Shown here piece by piece: positions 1 to 10,900 of a stretch of 32,555 bases of DNA. Source of the DNA: JAWLGW01 sp964569055 (GTDB taxonomy: Bacteria; Planctomycetota; J058); assembly GCA_964569055.1 (NCBI GenBank), contig CAZMSZ010000039.1, forward strand, positions 1-32,555, given 5' to 3'. Positions within the stretch are counted from its first letter, which is position 1; the number at the start of each line of letters is the position of its first letter. The translations under genes and the position numbers were made by a program. The notes beneath the pieces were generated by a model that was not told the DNA's origin, ran no database searches, and saw only the letters and a list, made by a program, of their open reading frames with translations.

Positions 1-6
1 GAGGGC

Positions 7-1692
7 GTGGCGAAGACCACGACCCGGTTGCCCCTCTGGGGTGAGTGGACGCTGAAGGTCGAAGGACAGGACGACGTCGGCGGCGAGATCCCCGCCAAGA
101 TCGAAGTCGCGCGCCCCAGTCTGGTCGAGGCCCAGGAGCCCAGCGTCAGCCCCTCGGCGGCGCGCTGGGTGCTCCGCTTCGACCCCGCGCCCTCTGCCCT
201 GGAGGGCTGGATCGCCTTCAAGGTGTGGAAGTGCGAGGCGGACGCGGAGCCGAGCGGGGACCAGGACCCCGTCGGCATCGCGATTCCGATCGAGGCCGTC
301 CCCGCGCCGTCCGAGCTCTCCGCCTGCGGCCCGGGGGTCCAGCTCGACGAGTCGGGGCTGCTGATCGTGGGCGCCGCCGGCGCGAACACTCGTGTCCCCG
401 ACGCGGACAGCAACTACAAGAGCGGCATCTACACCACCGCGTGCGGCGGGACGCTGCGGATCGCCGTGCCCGTGGCGCGGGCCGTCGACCGGATTCGGAC
501 CGCGTTCCCCACCGGGCTCGCTTTCCCCTCCGGTGGGGTCGGGCACGGCGGTTGGACCATCTCCTTCACGGCGCACCGCCCCAACGCCACGCGCTCGTCC
601 AACCTGGAGAGCGTCATCAAGGCCGACGCGGAGGCCTCGGGCTACGAGTGGAGCCGATCGGGGGACACGTTCACGCTCGAGCTGAGCGCCCCCGAGGGCA
701 CCCCTGGCGGGCCCCTGATGGCGGAGTTCACGCCGGCTGCGGCCCTCCAGCGCCTGGTCGAGGACGACCCGCCGGGGGCAGGGCAGGTGCTCCGGGTCGC
801 GTTCGGGTTCCTGGCGCCGAACGGCGGGCGCGGTGTGCTCAGCGAGGGGGAGGACGCCGCGCTGTTGCCTCCCCCGGACCGCACCGAAGGAGACGCGCCA
901 CCCTTCGTCGACCTCGACGTCGGTGCGCTCCGCCAGAAGTGCGGCGAGAACGACCTGCTCGAGGTCTGGAGCCGTCCGATCGTGACGCTGACGGCGCTCG
1001 GGTTCGAGGAGCCGGTCGTCGCCGAGGTGGCGGGGGCGAACCTGAACCTGACCGCGCGTTTCTCCCGGGCCGTCCTCCCGAGCGAGCTGGCGGCGGCCCT
1101 GCCGCGGTTCGTGATCGGCGAGAAGCAGTTCGGCGAGCCCAAGGGCAACGACCTCGTGGCCTCGATTCCCCTGACGGAGGTGATCGCGCTGGCCGGCGGC
1201 GCGGAGACGCTCTCGGTCGAGGCGCGGCTCACCGCGCAGCCGGTCGTGTTCGGCGGCGTCGAGCGGGAGGTCCCGCCGGTGCCGTTCGAGGTGTCGAGCA
1301 AGCCGCGCTTCGATACGCCGGACGAGGTCACGTTCGTGAGCGGGAGGGCGGTCATCCGCACGCGGGTCCACTGCAGCCCCACCAACAAGGTCTTCGGGAT
1401 CGAGCCCGTGCGCGGCGAGACCGTCGTCAACCTGCGCCCGCACATCGCGTTCGACTTGCCGTACACGAGCTCACCAGGGCGCGGCTTCCCCACGGCCACG
1501 GGCGAGCTGCGGGCGACGATTCGGTGGGCGAACCTCCGGTCCGCCTTCGCGGTCGGGGACGAGATCAAGTTCCGCTTCGTCCGGCCCTACGAACAGGGAA
1601 AGGTGCTCGACGTCGCGGTGGATCCGGTCGAGGTGACCGTGAGCATGCCGTCCGAGGAGGACGCGAACAGGGCGCCGGAGGATGAGGAGTGA
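7..1692 (+). CDS. Beta-rich protein of unknown function, coupled to the peptidoglycan-enzyme gene
   Basis: I do not recognise this 561-residue protein. It begins with GTG at 7. The reading frame stays open to the window edge, so the true start may lie upstream. No signal peptide or membrane segment is visible. The composition (alternating hydrophobics, many V/T/E/P, several Pro-rich turns) suggests a string of Ig-like beta domains, and the last residues are very acidic. A short VGALRQ motif at residues 305-310 recurs in the next gene at 164-169, which suggests a shared module. Its TGA overlaps the GTG of the next gene by 4 bp (1689-1692), so the two are probably translated together and act in one assembly. 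A structural or adaptor part of a cell-wall-directed or secreted complex is inferred from the neighbour only. Confidence 0.7.
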   Translation: MAKTTTRLPLWGEWTLKVEGQDDVGGEIPAKIEVARPSLVEAQEPSVSPSAARWVLRFDPAPSALEGWIAFKVWKCEADAEPSGDQDPVGIAIPIEAVPAPSELSACGPGVQLDESGLLIVGAAGANTRVPDADSNYKSGIYTTACGGTLRIAVPVARAVDRIRTAFPTGLAFPSGGVGHGGWTISFTAHRPNATRSSNLESVIKADAEASGYEWSRSGDTFTLELSAPEGTPGGPLMAEFTPAAALQRLVEDDPPGAGQVLRVAFGFLAPNGGRGVLSEGEDAALLPPPDRTEGDAPPFVDLDVGALRQKCGENDLLEVWSRPIVTLTALGFEEPVVAEVAGANLNLTARFSRAVLPSELAAALPRFVIGEKQFGEPKGNDLVASIPLTEVIALAGGAETLSVEARLTAQPVVFGGVEREVPPVPFEVSSKPRFDTPDEVTFVSGRAVIRTRVHCSPTNKVFGIEPVRGETVVNLRPHIAFDLPYTSSPGRGFPTATGELRATIRWANLRSAFAVGDEIKFRFVRPYEQGKVLDVAVDPVEVTVSMPSEEDANRAPEDEE

Positions 1693-4466
1693 GCGGGACG
1701 AGGACAGGCGTCTCGGCGGCCGATACGAGCGAGCAGGAGGCGCGACCCGTCGCCCTCCACCCGGAGTTTCAGAGCGCGTTTCGGCTGCGGGCGGTGCGGA
1801 AGACTCGGGTCACCTTGTCCGGCTTCGACGTGAGCGAGCTGACCGAGGCTCGCTCCACGGTCACGCTGCAGGGCACGGCGGAGAACCTCCCCACGGGCAC
1901 GCCCTGTCGGCTGCGCTGGATCGTCCACTCCGAGGGGCGCGGGACGCACCGGGTCCTCCTCCCGGAGCCCCACGAGCTGCAGGTCGATGGCGACGCCCTC
2001 TCGGTGTCGCTCGAAGTGGACGCGTTCGCGCTCGGCCTGTTCGGCCGCGGCACGCTCGCGATCGAGATCCAGCCCGACTTCCCGCTGTGCGCCCCGGCCC
2101 GCCTCGAGGACGCCAAGGGGATCGCCTTCGAGAACGTCGTCGAGGTGAAGTTCGGGGATGGGCTCGAAGGCCTCAAGGTGGGTGCGCTGCGCCAGCTCGA
2201 GCTGACCACGACGGGGCTGCTGGAGGGGTGCGAGGCCCTGCTCACGCTTCACGAGAGCGGCGACCCGAAGTCCGATCGGCTCCAGCAGAAGTTCCACTGG
2301 GGGAGCGACGATCGGACGGCGAAGGGGTGGCGGGTCGGCTGTACGGCCACCAGCGAGGGCGTCGTGTTCGGCTATGAGGGGCCGATCGAGTACGGCTACA
2401 CACTCGAGGTGAAGCCGAGGGGCGCCGCGGAGTACGTCCCGATCACGACCGTGGCGAAACTGGCCACCGTACCGCGTCCCAAGCTGAGCGGGCTCGAGCT
2501 GTCCACGTCCCAGGGCGTCGATCGCGGCGCCTATCGCTGGCACACCGCTTTCACGTTCGCGTGGAACGAGAAGCGCGACGTGCGGTACGTCCTGAAGGGT
2601 CGCCTCACCGGCTGCGAGCCCGGCCTGCCCGTACCCTTCAAGATGGGTCTGTTCGCCACCGAGTCGGCGGGCGGCGAGCCGAGGTGGTTCCACCCGGAGA
2701 CCACCTCCAAGTCGTTGGTGGTGAACGGTGACGGGAGCTTCGAGGTGGACCTCGCGGACTTCACTCGAATGGACCCCGACGATGTGGAGGACCTGACCCA
2801 GCAGTCCGCGGATTGGCTCTTTGCTGCTGCGATCCACTCGCCGGCGGCGTCCGGGGGGAGGCTGACGGACGTCTTCGACGTGGAGGGAGCGCCGCCGCTC
2901 ACCCAGGGCCTGGCACGTGACCAATGGGCCGGCGCGGTCATGGTGGAGCTCGAGCACCCGATCGAGCTCGGCGAGCGGCCGGCCAACGCGTACGAGGTTC
3001 CGCCGGAGCAGCTGGAGTTCCACACGCACGACTTCTTCGCAGGCGAAGAAGGCGGGGTGCGCTGGCGGCTGTGCTCGCGGGGCATCGAGATCGAGGGGGA
3101 GGGAGTGCCGCGGACCACCGGCTCGCCCACCACGGCCAAGAACGCGTGGGAGCGGTACCACGTGGAGATCAACGCCATCGCGCGCGACTTCGGGGTCCCG
3201 GTCGAGATCATCATGGCCACGATCTGCGCCGAGAGCGGTGGTGGGCCCGAGGAGTCGAAGCTCGTCCGCGAGGAGAGGAGCCATGGCTACACATCCGACG
3301 CCGACACGCCCCACAAGGTCAGCGTCGGGCTGATGCACACCCTGCTCTCCACGGCGAGGGAGAGACTCGTCCAGGGAGGGCTGGTGGACGACGCGAACGA
3401 GATCGACCGCCAGTGGCTGCTCGACCCGTACAACGGGATCCAGGCAGGGACGGCCGTGATCGCGTATCACGCCGAGCACGCGGCCAAGCGGAGGGCTGAG
3501 GGCGAGGACCCCGTTCGGGTCGGCACCAAGCTCGACCCGCCCCTCGTCGCGATCGCCTACAACGCCGGCTCCTTCCGGCCGGCCACGAACCGCTGGAAGC
3601 TGGTTCAAACCGCGCGGGATCCCGGGGTGCACGCTGATTGGTGGGTGAAGTACTTCAACGACTTCTGGGCCGTGCTGGCGAGCCACGAGGTCGACGCCGA
3701 ACCCACCCTCTCGATCTTCGCCGCGCTCGACAACGAGGACGCCACCTACGACTTCCTCAAGCGGGCCTACGAGACCGCACGGACGACCTACGGTGCGGCC
3801 GACGATGCCGAGACGGCCTTCGCCGAGGGTGATGGGCAGGTCACGCTGATCGGCGGTCGGGGCTTCAAGAATCGCGAGCCGGTGTCCACGAACACGAACA
3901 ACACCTGGGACGACACCTTGTTCGTGGTCTGGAAGAGCGGCGAAGAGAAGCACGTGCGGGAGTTCGTCTACTCCAGCGAGTACAAGGAGGATCTGGAGGG
4001 CTCCACCGCCAAGGGGGGACCCGCCTTGCTGTGCCTCGGACTGCACAAGTACAAGCTCGGGTTCCACCACAAGTCCGATCCGCACGCGTCGATCACCAAC
4101 GCCACCGAGTACGTAGGGTCCGGCAAGAAGTACCGGTGCCTCGACCCGTTCACCGGCGTGCGCGTCACCCGGGACGCGAACTGGGACCTCGAGACGGGCA
4201 CCAGCGAGACGGTGCAGGAGAGCAACGCCTCGATCAACATCCACTACGGCGGCCACAACTCCGCTGGGCCCAGCAACTGGTCGGACGGCTGCCAGGTGAT
4301 CTACACCTGGTCCAAGTATCGTGACTTGATCAGGCTGGTCGAGACGGACGCCACGATCAAGGGCAGCAGCAACAACGAGCTCGCGCCCGTACCGGCCGCC
4401 GACGGGACCCGCCCGGTGATCTATTGTCTGCTGCCGGGCAGCGCCTTGACCGGCATGCCGCGATAG
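1689..4466 (+). CDS. Multidomain protein with lytic-transglycosylase-like and YkuD-like (L,D-transpeptidase-like) domains
   Basis: A 925-residue protein starting with GTG inside the stop of the previous gene. Residues 1-470 are beta-rich and unassigned and carry the VGALRQ motif shared with the upstream protein. Residues about 485-650 show the soluble lytic transglycosylase/goose-lysozyme pattern in order: an ES pair with candidate catalytic Glu515, GLMH at 547-550, and AYNAG at 623-627. The C-terminal part (about 715-890) has an NIH motif with His852, followed by SDGC with Cys868 and then QVI. That His...Ser-x-Gly-Cys spacing is typical of YkuD-type L,D-transpeptidase-like cores. The protein may therefore cut glycan strands and act on peptide stems of peptidoglycan. 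No signal peptide is seen, so export would need a dedicated secretion system or phage-like particle. The transglycosylase fold is fairly secure; the YkuD assignment rests on one motif. Confidence 0.75.
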   Translation: MSGTRTGVSAADTSEQEARPVALHPEFQSAFRLRAVRKTRVTLSGFDVSELTEARSTVTLQGTAENLPTGTPCRLRWIVHSEGRGTHRVLLPEPHELQVDGDALSVSLEVDAFALGLFGRGTLAIEIQPDFPLCAPARLEDAKGIAFENVVEVKFGDGLEGLKVGALRQLELTTTGLLEGCEALLTLHESGDPKSDRLQQKFHWGSDDRTAKGWRVGCTATSEGVVFGYEGPIEYGYTLEVKPRGAAEYVPITTVAKLATVPRPKLSGLELSTSQGVDRGAYRWHTAFTFAWNEKRDVRYVLKGRLTGCEPGLPVPFKMGLFATESAGGEPRWFHPETTSKSLVVNGDGSFEVDLADFTRMDPDDVEDLTQQSADWLFAAAIHSPAASGGRLTDVFDVEGAPPLTQGLARDQWAGAVMVELEHPIELGERPANAYEVPPEQLEFHTHDFFAGEEGGVRWRLCSRGIEIEGEGVPRTTGSPTTAKNAWERYHVEINAIARDFGVPVEIIMATICAESGGGPEESKLVREERSHGYTSDADTPHKVSVGLMHTLLSTARERLVQGGLVDDANEIDRQWLLDPYNGIQAGTAVIAYHAEHAAKRRAEGEDPVRVGTKLDPPLVAIAYNAGSFRPATNRWKLVQTARDPGVHADWWVKYFNDFWAVLASHEVDAEPTLSIFAALDNEDATYDFLKRAYETARTTYGAADDAETAFAEGDGQVTLIGGRGFKNREPVSTNTNNTWDDTLFVVWKSGEEKHVREFVYSSEYKEDLEGSTAKGGPALLCLGLHKYKLGFHHKSDPHASITNATEYVGSGKKYRCLDPFTGVRVTRDANWDLETGTSETVQESNASINIHYGGHNSAGPSNWSDGCQVIYTWSKYRDLIRLVETDATIKGSSNNELAPVPAADGTRPVIYCLLPGSALTGMPR

Positions 4467-4584
4467 GCCGAGTCGCCAAAGGGTGGCGCCACGGCAGGCA
4501 CACAGACCGGCTACGGGCGCCGACGAGCTGGAGCACACCAGGCCGAGTCGCGACGACCGCCGCGCGCCCGAGTCCGCTGGTGCC
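4467..4584. other. Short intergenic stretch
   Basis: This stretch separates the peptidoglycan-enzyme gene from the DUF454 gene. The DUF454 frame stays open upstream to an ATG at 4483, but the added 34 residues are polar and do not resemble the family, so I treat it as untranslated leader. I saw no clear terminator or promoter. Confidence 0.4.
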
Positions 4585-4980
4585 ATGCGGCGGCTCTACC
4601 TGGTCCTCGGCGGGGTCGCCGCGCTCCTCGGGATCCTCGGCGCGGCCGTCCCGCTGCTCCCGACCGTCCCGTTCCTGCTGCTCGCCGCCTGGTGCTTCGG
4701 GCGCAGCTCGCCGGCGCTCGAGCGGCGGCTGCTCGAGCACCCGCGCCTCGGACCGCCGATCCGGGCCTGGCGCGACCACGGCGCGGTGGGGCTGCGGAGC
4801 AAGCTGGGGGCGAGCGTGCTGCTGGTGGCCTCGGCGGCGGCCGGGCTGCTGTCGGACGTGCCCGCCGCGGCCCGGCCGGCGCCGGCGATCGTGGCGGCGC
4901 TGGTGCTGGTGTTCCTGTGGACGCGCCCCTCGCCGCCGGTAGAGAGGGAGGTCGACGACGGCGAGGAAGCTCGCGAGTAG
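4585..4980 (+). CDS. DUF454 (YbaN-like) inner-membrane protein
   Basis: A 131-residue protein read from the ATG at 4585. The N-terminus MRRLYLVLGGVAALLGILG is a hydrophobic segment. It is followed by the family hallmarks PLLPTVPFLLLAAWCFGRSS (residues about 24-43), HPRLGPPIRAW, and a Lys before a second hydrophobic pair (about residues 75-115). This matches the DUF454/YbaN family of small membrane proteins in order and length. The molecular function of the family is unknown. The tail is short and acidic. It is convergent with the next gene, with only 3 bp between the two stop codons; the facing stops form a tiny AGTAG-CGC-CTACT palindrome at 4976-4988, too short to call a terminator. Confidence 0.88.
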   Translation: MRRLYLVLGGVAALLGILGAAVPLLPTVPFLLLAAWCFGRSSPALERRLLEHPRLGPPIRAWRDHGAVGLRSKLGASVLLVASAAAGLLSDVPAAARPAPAIVAALVLVFLWTRPSPPVEREVDDGEEARE

Positions 4981-4983
4981 CGC

Positions 4984-7900
4984 CTACTGCTTGGGCGGGG
5001 CCGCCTCGCGGATCGCGGCGCCGAGCTCGTCGTGGAGCACGAGCAGGGCGAAGCGCTCGGTCCGGTCGAGGTCGTCGGTGCTGAGCGAGGCGTAGTCGAA
5101 CCGGCCGCGCAGGTCGGTGTAGCCGTCCTTGTAGAACGCCTCGCCGCCGTCGGCCCGGGCGTAGACCTTGACGTAGGTCCGCGGCAGCGGCGCGCCCGTC
5201 TCCTTGTGGGTCACGCGCACCTGCCCGTAGCGCTCGATCACCTGCACTCGCAGGCGGCTGGCGTAGAGCGAGGTCGAGGCGACCAGCCCCTCGCCCGCGG
5301 CCTCGACCACGAGGTTGGGCCCGAGGCCCGCGGGCGGGGTCAGGCGGGTCGTCCCCTCGCCCTCGAGCGCCAGCTCCTCGGCGTGGCGGGGACGGATCAG
5401 GGAGAACCGCTCCTGCGACTGGCTGGCGAACGGCTGGCGCGAGAACAACAGCTCGACGTCGACCGGGTAGTAGCTGACCGTCACCCGCCCCAGGCGCTCG
5501 TGGCGCAGCGTCAGCGCGCCGTCGCTCGCCTCGAACTCGAGGCTCGGCTCGCTCGCGGCCAGCGCGCCCTGGACCTGGTCGCGCGCCTCCGCGTCGCTGA
5601 CCTGCGCGGCGGCGCCCGCCACCTCGTCGAGCTGGTGGAGCACGTCGCGGAACAGGCGGCGCCAGCGCAGCACGGGGTAGTCGAAGTAGCGCTCCGCGAT
5701 CTGACGCGCGCCGGGCGCGTCGTCGCCGAAGAGCAGCGCGTAGCAGCGCAGGTAGTCGTGCTGCAGGCGCAGGTCGTGGGCCTCGGGGTCGACCCGCGCC
5801 AGGCGCGCGAGCGCCTCGTCGATCCGGCCCTGGAGCAGCAGGTAGACCGCCGCCGCGAGCTGGTCCTTGGGCGCGAGCTCGGGCGCGTAGACGCAGCGCA
5901 GCAGGAACCGGCGCCACTGCTGCGCGAAGGCCTCGTTGAGGAGCTCGCGCCGGGCGCCGAGCTGGTGCGCGCGCGCGTTGATCAGGGGCGCGTACTCGAG
6001 GTGCTCGTAGCCGCCGCGCACCTCGGGGTCGTGCTCCACCAGCCCGCCGGGCGCGAGCGCCGCCCCGCACTGCAGCAGGAGCGTGCTCTGATGGCGCAAC
6101 CAGGTGGCGATCCGCGCCCGGTCACGGTGCACCAGCGCGTAGGCCCACAGCGTGTCGCGGTACACGTGGCGCCGCTCGAGCGCCGCGATCGCGCGCGTGA
6201 AGAACTCGGGGTCCGAGAGGCGCCAGGCCATGAGCTCGAGGTCGAGCCGCTCGAGGTCGCGCTCGGCGAGCGCCGCCAGCACTTGCTCGCTCGTGCCGTG
6301 CTGCGAGATCCAGGTCCAGGCCTCGGCGTCGACCGTCCGCGGCGTGCGCACCACCTCGAGCAGGGCCGGCTCGGCCCAGGCGACCAGCCGCTCGCCCTGC
6401 GCGACGTGCACGGGGAAGTGCGCGAACTGGCCGGGCTCGGGGAAGTAGAACGCGTACTCCACCCGCTCGGTCTGATACGGCCCCAGGCGCAGCCGCAGCC
6501 CGCGCGTGGTGAACCCGTTCAGCACGGGGACGGCGCCGCGCGGGATCTGCAGCAGCACGTCGAGCTTCTGGGTGGAGGCGGTCGGGTTGGTGAGCACGAC
6601 CCCGCACACGTAGACCACGTGGGTCAGCAGCTCGCCGGTGACGTACTTCTCGACCGCCTCGCCGCCCTCGTGGCGGTAGCGGTCGTCCGCCCGCAGCAGG
6701 TGCTGCCCCACCAGCACGCGGCCGGTCTCGCCCGGCTCCGCCTCGGCCACCTGCTGGTGGAAGATCAGCGCCGCCTCGGGGACGGAGAGCGTGACCCGCG
6801 CCCCCTCGTAGGTCGCCTCCGGCTCGCGCGCGCCGAACGGCAGCCCCAGCACCGCCAGGGCGCACATCATCTCGGTGAAGTTGCCCGCGGCGCGCGCCAC
6901 GTGGGGCGAGAGGAACGGCCCGGGGCCGCGGTGCGCGGCGAAGTCGCGCCAGAAGGGGTTGACCTGCACCAGGTCCGGTCCCTGGGAGCCGCGCGGGAGC
7001 CGGTAGTAGTCGCTCTCCGCCAGCTCCTTGGTCTTGTCGGGCGCGCGGAACAAGGCGCGCATCTCCGAGCGCTGCGCGACCTCGCGCTCCTTGGCCTCCT
7101 CGTCGTAGTCGTCGTCCTCCTCGAAGCCGCCCATGAAGTCGTCCATGAGCTCCATGGGCTCGTCCCGAGCCGCCGACCGCTTCGCCAGCACGCGCGGGGG
7201 CGACCCCGGCGCGGCCATGGCCTGCATGGGCGCCGCACCCGCCGGTGCCCCGAAGCCCGGCGCGCCGAACGGGTCGGCCTTGGCCAGGAGCACGCCGCTC
7301 ACCGCGGTCGCGGCCTCGGCCATGCCCGCCGCCAGCCCGCCCGAGTCGAGCGCGCTGCCCTGCACGGCGGTGCGGAACAGCCGCTCGTCCCGCTCGGCGT
7401 CGGGAGGCAGCAGCCCGAGCAGGTCGTCGAGGTGGCGCAGCGTGGCGTCGGGCTCGTCCCCCCCGAGCCGCCGCGCGAGCAGGATCCGCTCCACCACGTT
7501 CAGCCGCCCGTAGGCCCAGGGCTCGAGGTAGCCGCGCAGGTCCTCCTCGAGCAGGTAGCGGTCGACGAACGTCTTGTGCCGCTTGTTCGCCAGGTACGGC
7601 CGGACCACGCGGGCGAAGAACTCGGGGTCCTTGAAGCTCAAGAACAGGTTGAGCTCGTGGCAGGCGTGCTCGCTGTAGCGCTCGAGCTTGGTCTCCTCGC
7701 TCAGGCCGGGCCACTCGAGCACGAACCGGAACGTGCGCAGGTGCTCGTCGCCGCTCAGCGTCTCGAACAGCCGGTAGGCCCGCTCCAGCTCGCCGTACAC
7801 CTCCACCTTGGCCGTGGTGACGTCCTCCACCTCCAGCCGTCCGCCCTGCGGGAGCACCGCGACCTGCTGGCGCTCGGCGTAGTGGCGCTGCGGGTCGAGG

Positions 7901-10900
7901 CCCCGCACCAGGCGCCGCTCGCGCGGGGCCTCCTCCACCTCCGGCAGCCCGCGCTCGACGTACAGCGGCGGGTGCGCGGGGTCCACCACCAGCACGTGGA
8001 GCTGGTTCATGCCGGCCAGGGCCTCGCGGGGCACGCGGACCGCCCCGTCCGGGTCGGGGCGCAGGTTGGCGAGCGCGGCCGCCGGACGGGGCAGGAAGTC
8101 GAGCGACACGTAGCCGTCGCCCTGCGCGCGGGCAGGCGGCGGCGGCGGCGCGCCGGGCGCGGCGCGCGAGCGGCGCCTCTTCTTGTCGGCGCGATAGTCC
8201 CCGCCGCCGCGCGCGGTCTGCGTCCCGGTGCGGGTGTCGCGCACCGCCCAGGGGTTCAGGAGCAGGCCCGGGCGCGCCAGCATGTTGCCGGCGACCCGCG
8301 CGGCGTAGCGCCGCTCGAGCACGTAGCGGTGCTCCTCCGCCAGCTCGCGCCCCGAGGCGTAGGTGACCTCGGGCCACTCCACCGGGGCCTCGCGCGGCGC
8401 GCGCCCGGCCGACAGCGCGAGGTCGGCGAGCGGCGGACGCTCGGGGAGGAAACGCGTCCCCAGGACGTGCACCCGCGTGCGCTTGCCCGCGCCCACCAGC
8501 TGCACGCGGAGCTCGTGCTCCCGCAGGTCGACCTCGACCACGCCGAGCGCCGGCGCGGACGCGGCCTCGAGCAGGCGCGTGGCCCCGATCACCCAGCCCG
8601 CGCGGCGCGGCCCCGCGGCCACCCGGACGGCGACCGTGGCGCCCTCCTCCTTGAAGGTCAGCTCGTAGTCGCCGGGCGCGAGGCCCTTCAGCACCCACCG
8701 CCCGCGCTCGAGCTCGACGCGGTCGAACCGGTCGGCGAAGGGCGCGCCCCCCCGCAGCTCGAACAGGGCGACCGCCCGCGGCGAGCGGACGCTCCCCGGC
8801 CGCGCCGGCAGCTCGATCGGCTCCCCCTCCCGGGCGTGGAGCACCCGCGGCCGGCTCACGTGCTCGCGCACGAGGTCCCAGCGCTGCTCGGGGCCGCCCG
8901 GCGCGGTGGCGCGGACCTCGGTGATCTCCGCCAGCTCCCCCAGCTCGATCCGGCCCCGGGCGTCGGTCTGGAACGAGCCCTCGAGCGCGCGGCGTAGGGC
9001 CCGATGCGCGAACCCCAGGCGGAGCGCGACCTCGGGGCGCGGCTCGCCGTTCTTGCCCAGGAGCTGCAGCACGTAGCCCTGCTCGGTCCGCGCGAGGTGC
9101 AGCGCGTCGACCTGCGCCGCCGCGTCGATCGCGTTGAGCCTCAGCTCGCGCCGGACCGAGACCTGCTCGCTCCCGCGCGTCAGGGTCTGGATCCGCCCGC
9201 TCACGGTGAAGGCCACCTCGGCGGTGTCCTCCGGCACCCGGAACCGGTGCACCGCCTCGCCGTCGGCCTGCAGCGCGAACCCGTTCACGAGCTGCGTGCT
9301 CTGCGTGCCCTGCCGATCGGTGGTCTCGACCGTGAGGGTCGGCGCCTCGACGAGCGACAGCGCGACGGGCTGATCGCCGAGCGTCAGGCGCGCGTGCACC
9401 CACACCTCCGCCTCGAACCCGGCCACGAGCCGCTCGCGCGGGACGTGGATCGCCGCCTCGAAGCGGTACTCCTCGCCCCGGTGGTCGAACCGCTCGAGCG
9501 TGGTCAGCGCGCCGCGCCGCAGCAGGATCGTCTGCGGCCCGGGGCGGGTGCTGTAGGGCACGGTGATCCGCCCCTCGGCGTCGGGGCGGTACTCGCGCCC
9601 GGCGAGCCACAGGGTGGCGTCGGGCGCGGGCGCGCCCGCCTCGTCCAGGATCGTGAACACGTGGCCGGCGGCGCCGCAGCGCTCGACGAACCGGAGCCGC
9701 CCCTTGCGCACCAGGGCCCTGCTGCTCTTGCCGTTGCCGATCAGCTCCACCACGAACGTGCCCGGGCCCGCGAGCGCCGGCAGGTCGAGCTCGCGTCGCA
9801 CCCGCCGGATCGGCGGGTCGTCGTAGCTGAACGTCTCCTCGTGGCTGGCCGCGAGCCCGTCGAGGTCGAGGGTCACGTCGACCTCGCGCCCGTGGCGCGA
9901 GTAGACGTTGAAGGTGTTGAGCTCGAACACCTTCACGACCAGCGTCCCGACGTTCTTGACCCAGGCCGCGAGGCGCACGGGCGCGTCGCCCGAGAGCTCG
10001 GTCGGGTTGTCGGGGGCGAACGTGATCTCGACCTCGTCGCGCAGGCGGTCGGCCTCGCTCTGCCCCAGCCGCGCGCGCCAGCGAGCCGCGTCCCCCACCC
10101 CCGCCAGCAGCTTGGCGCGGGCCTGCAGCCGCTCGAGGTGGTCGGCGCGCACGTAGGCGTCCCAGGGGCGCAGGTCCTCGGCCTCCACGAGCTCGAGCGC
10201 GAGGAGCTCGTCGATCAGCGCCTGGTCGCGCTGCACGCTCGGCAGCCCGGTCTGGGCGGAGCAGTCGCGCTCGCCCAGGGTGAACCGGGTGTTGCGGTGC
10301 GTCGCCCGCCAGGCGGTGGCGTCGCGGTAGTCGGCGTCGTGGGGGAGCTGGAGGTAGGTCAGCAGCCGCCCGCGGTCGCGCCGCCCCTGCGCGCGGTCGT
10401 GCGCGAGCTGGTGGTAGAGCACGTGGGCCTTGAGCGGGTCGAAGGCCGCCTCGAGCGGCTCGACGAACGCCCACAGCGCCGCGAGGTAGCGCTCGCGGGC
10501 GGCGGGCTCCTCCTCCCAGCGCTCCTCGACCGAGGGGCGCAGCCGCACGAGCATGGCGTCCACCCAGCGCGGGTCGTTGCGCAGGTTGAGCGAGCGGTCG
10601 CGGGCGAGCTCCTCGAGCTGCGCCAGGGTCAGCCGGCGGTGGATCGGCTGGTCGCCGAACCGGCAGCCGTGGTCGCGATCGCGCAGGGTGGCGGAGATCC
10701 AGCGGACCAGGTCCGGGAAGTCGGGGAGCGTGACCCGCGCGAGCAGGGCGCGCCGCTCCGAGGGGGAGAGCTGGAGCAGCTCGGGGAGCTCCTCGAGCGC
10801 GGCGTCGGTGAAGCCGCCGAGGTCGTCCTGGTTGCGCTGGACCCGGGGCGCCCGCTTGCGCAGGGACAGCGTCTCGGCGCCGAGCCGACTGGCGTGGCGC

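Noticed and set aside
1587..4586. Open frame of 999 codons antisense to the peptidoglycan-enzyme gene
   Set aside because: Shadow of a high-GC gene. The sense strand carries clear catalytic motifs, while this frame is Arg/Leu/Gly-rich without motifs.
4976..4988. AGTAG-CGC-CTACT palindrome between convergent stop codons as a bidirectional terminator
   Set aside because: Only five base pairs with a three-base loop and no T-tract. It mainly reflects two facing TAG stop codons.
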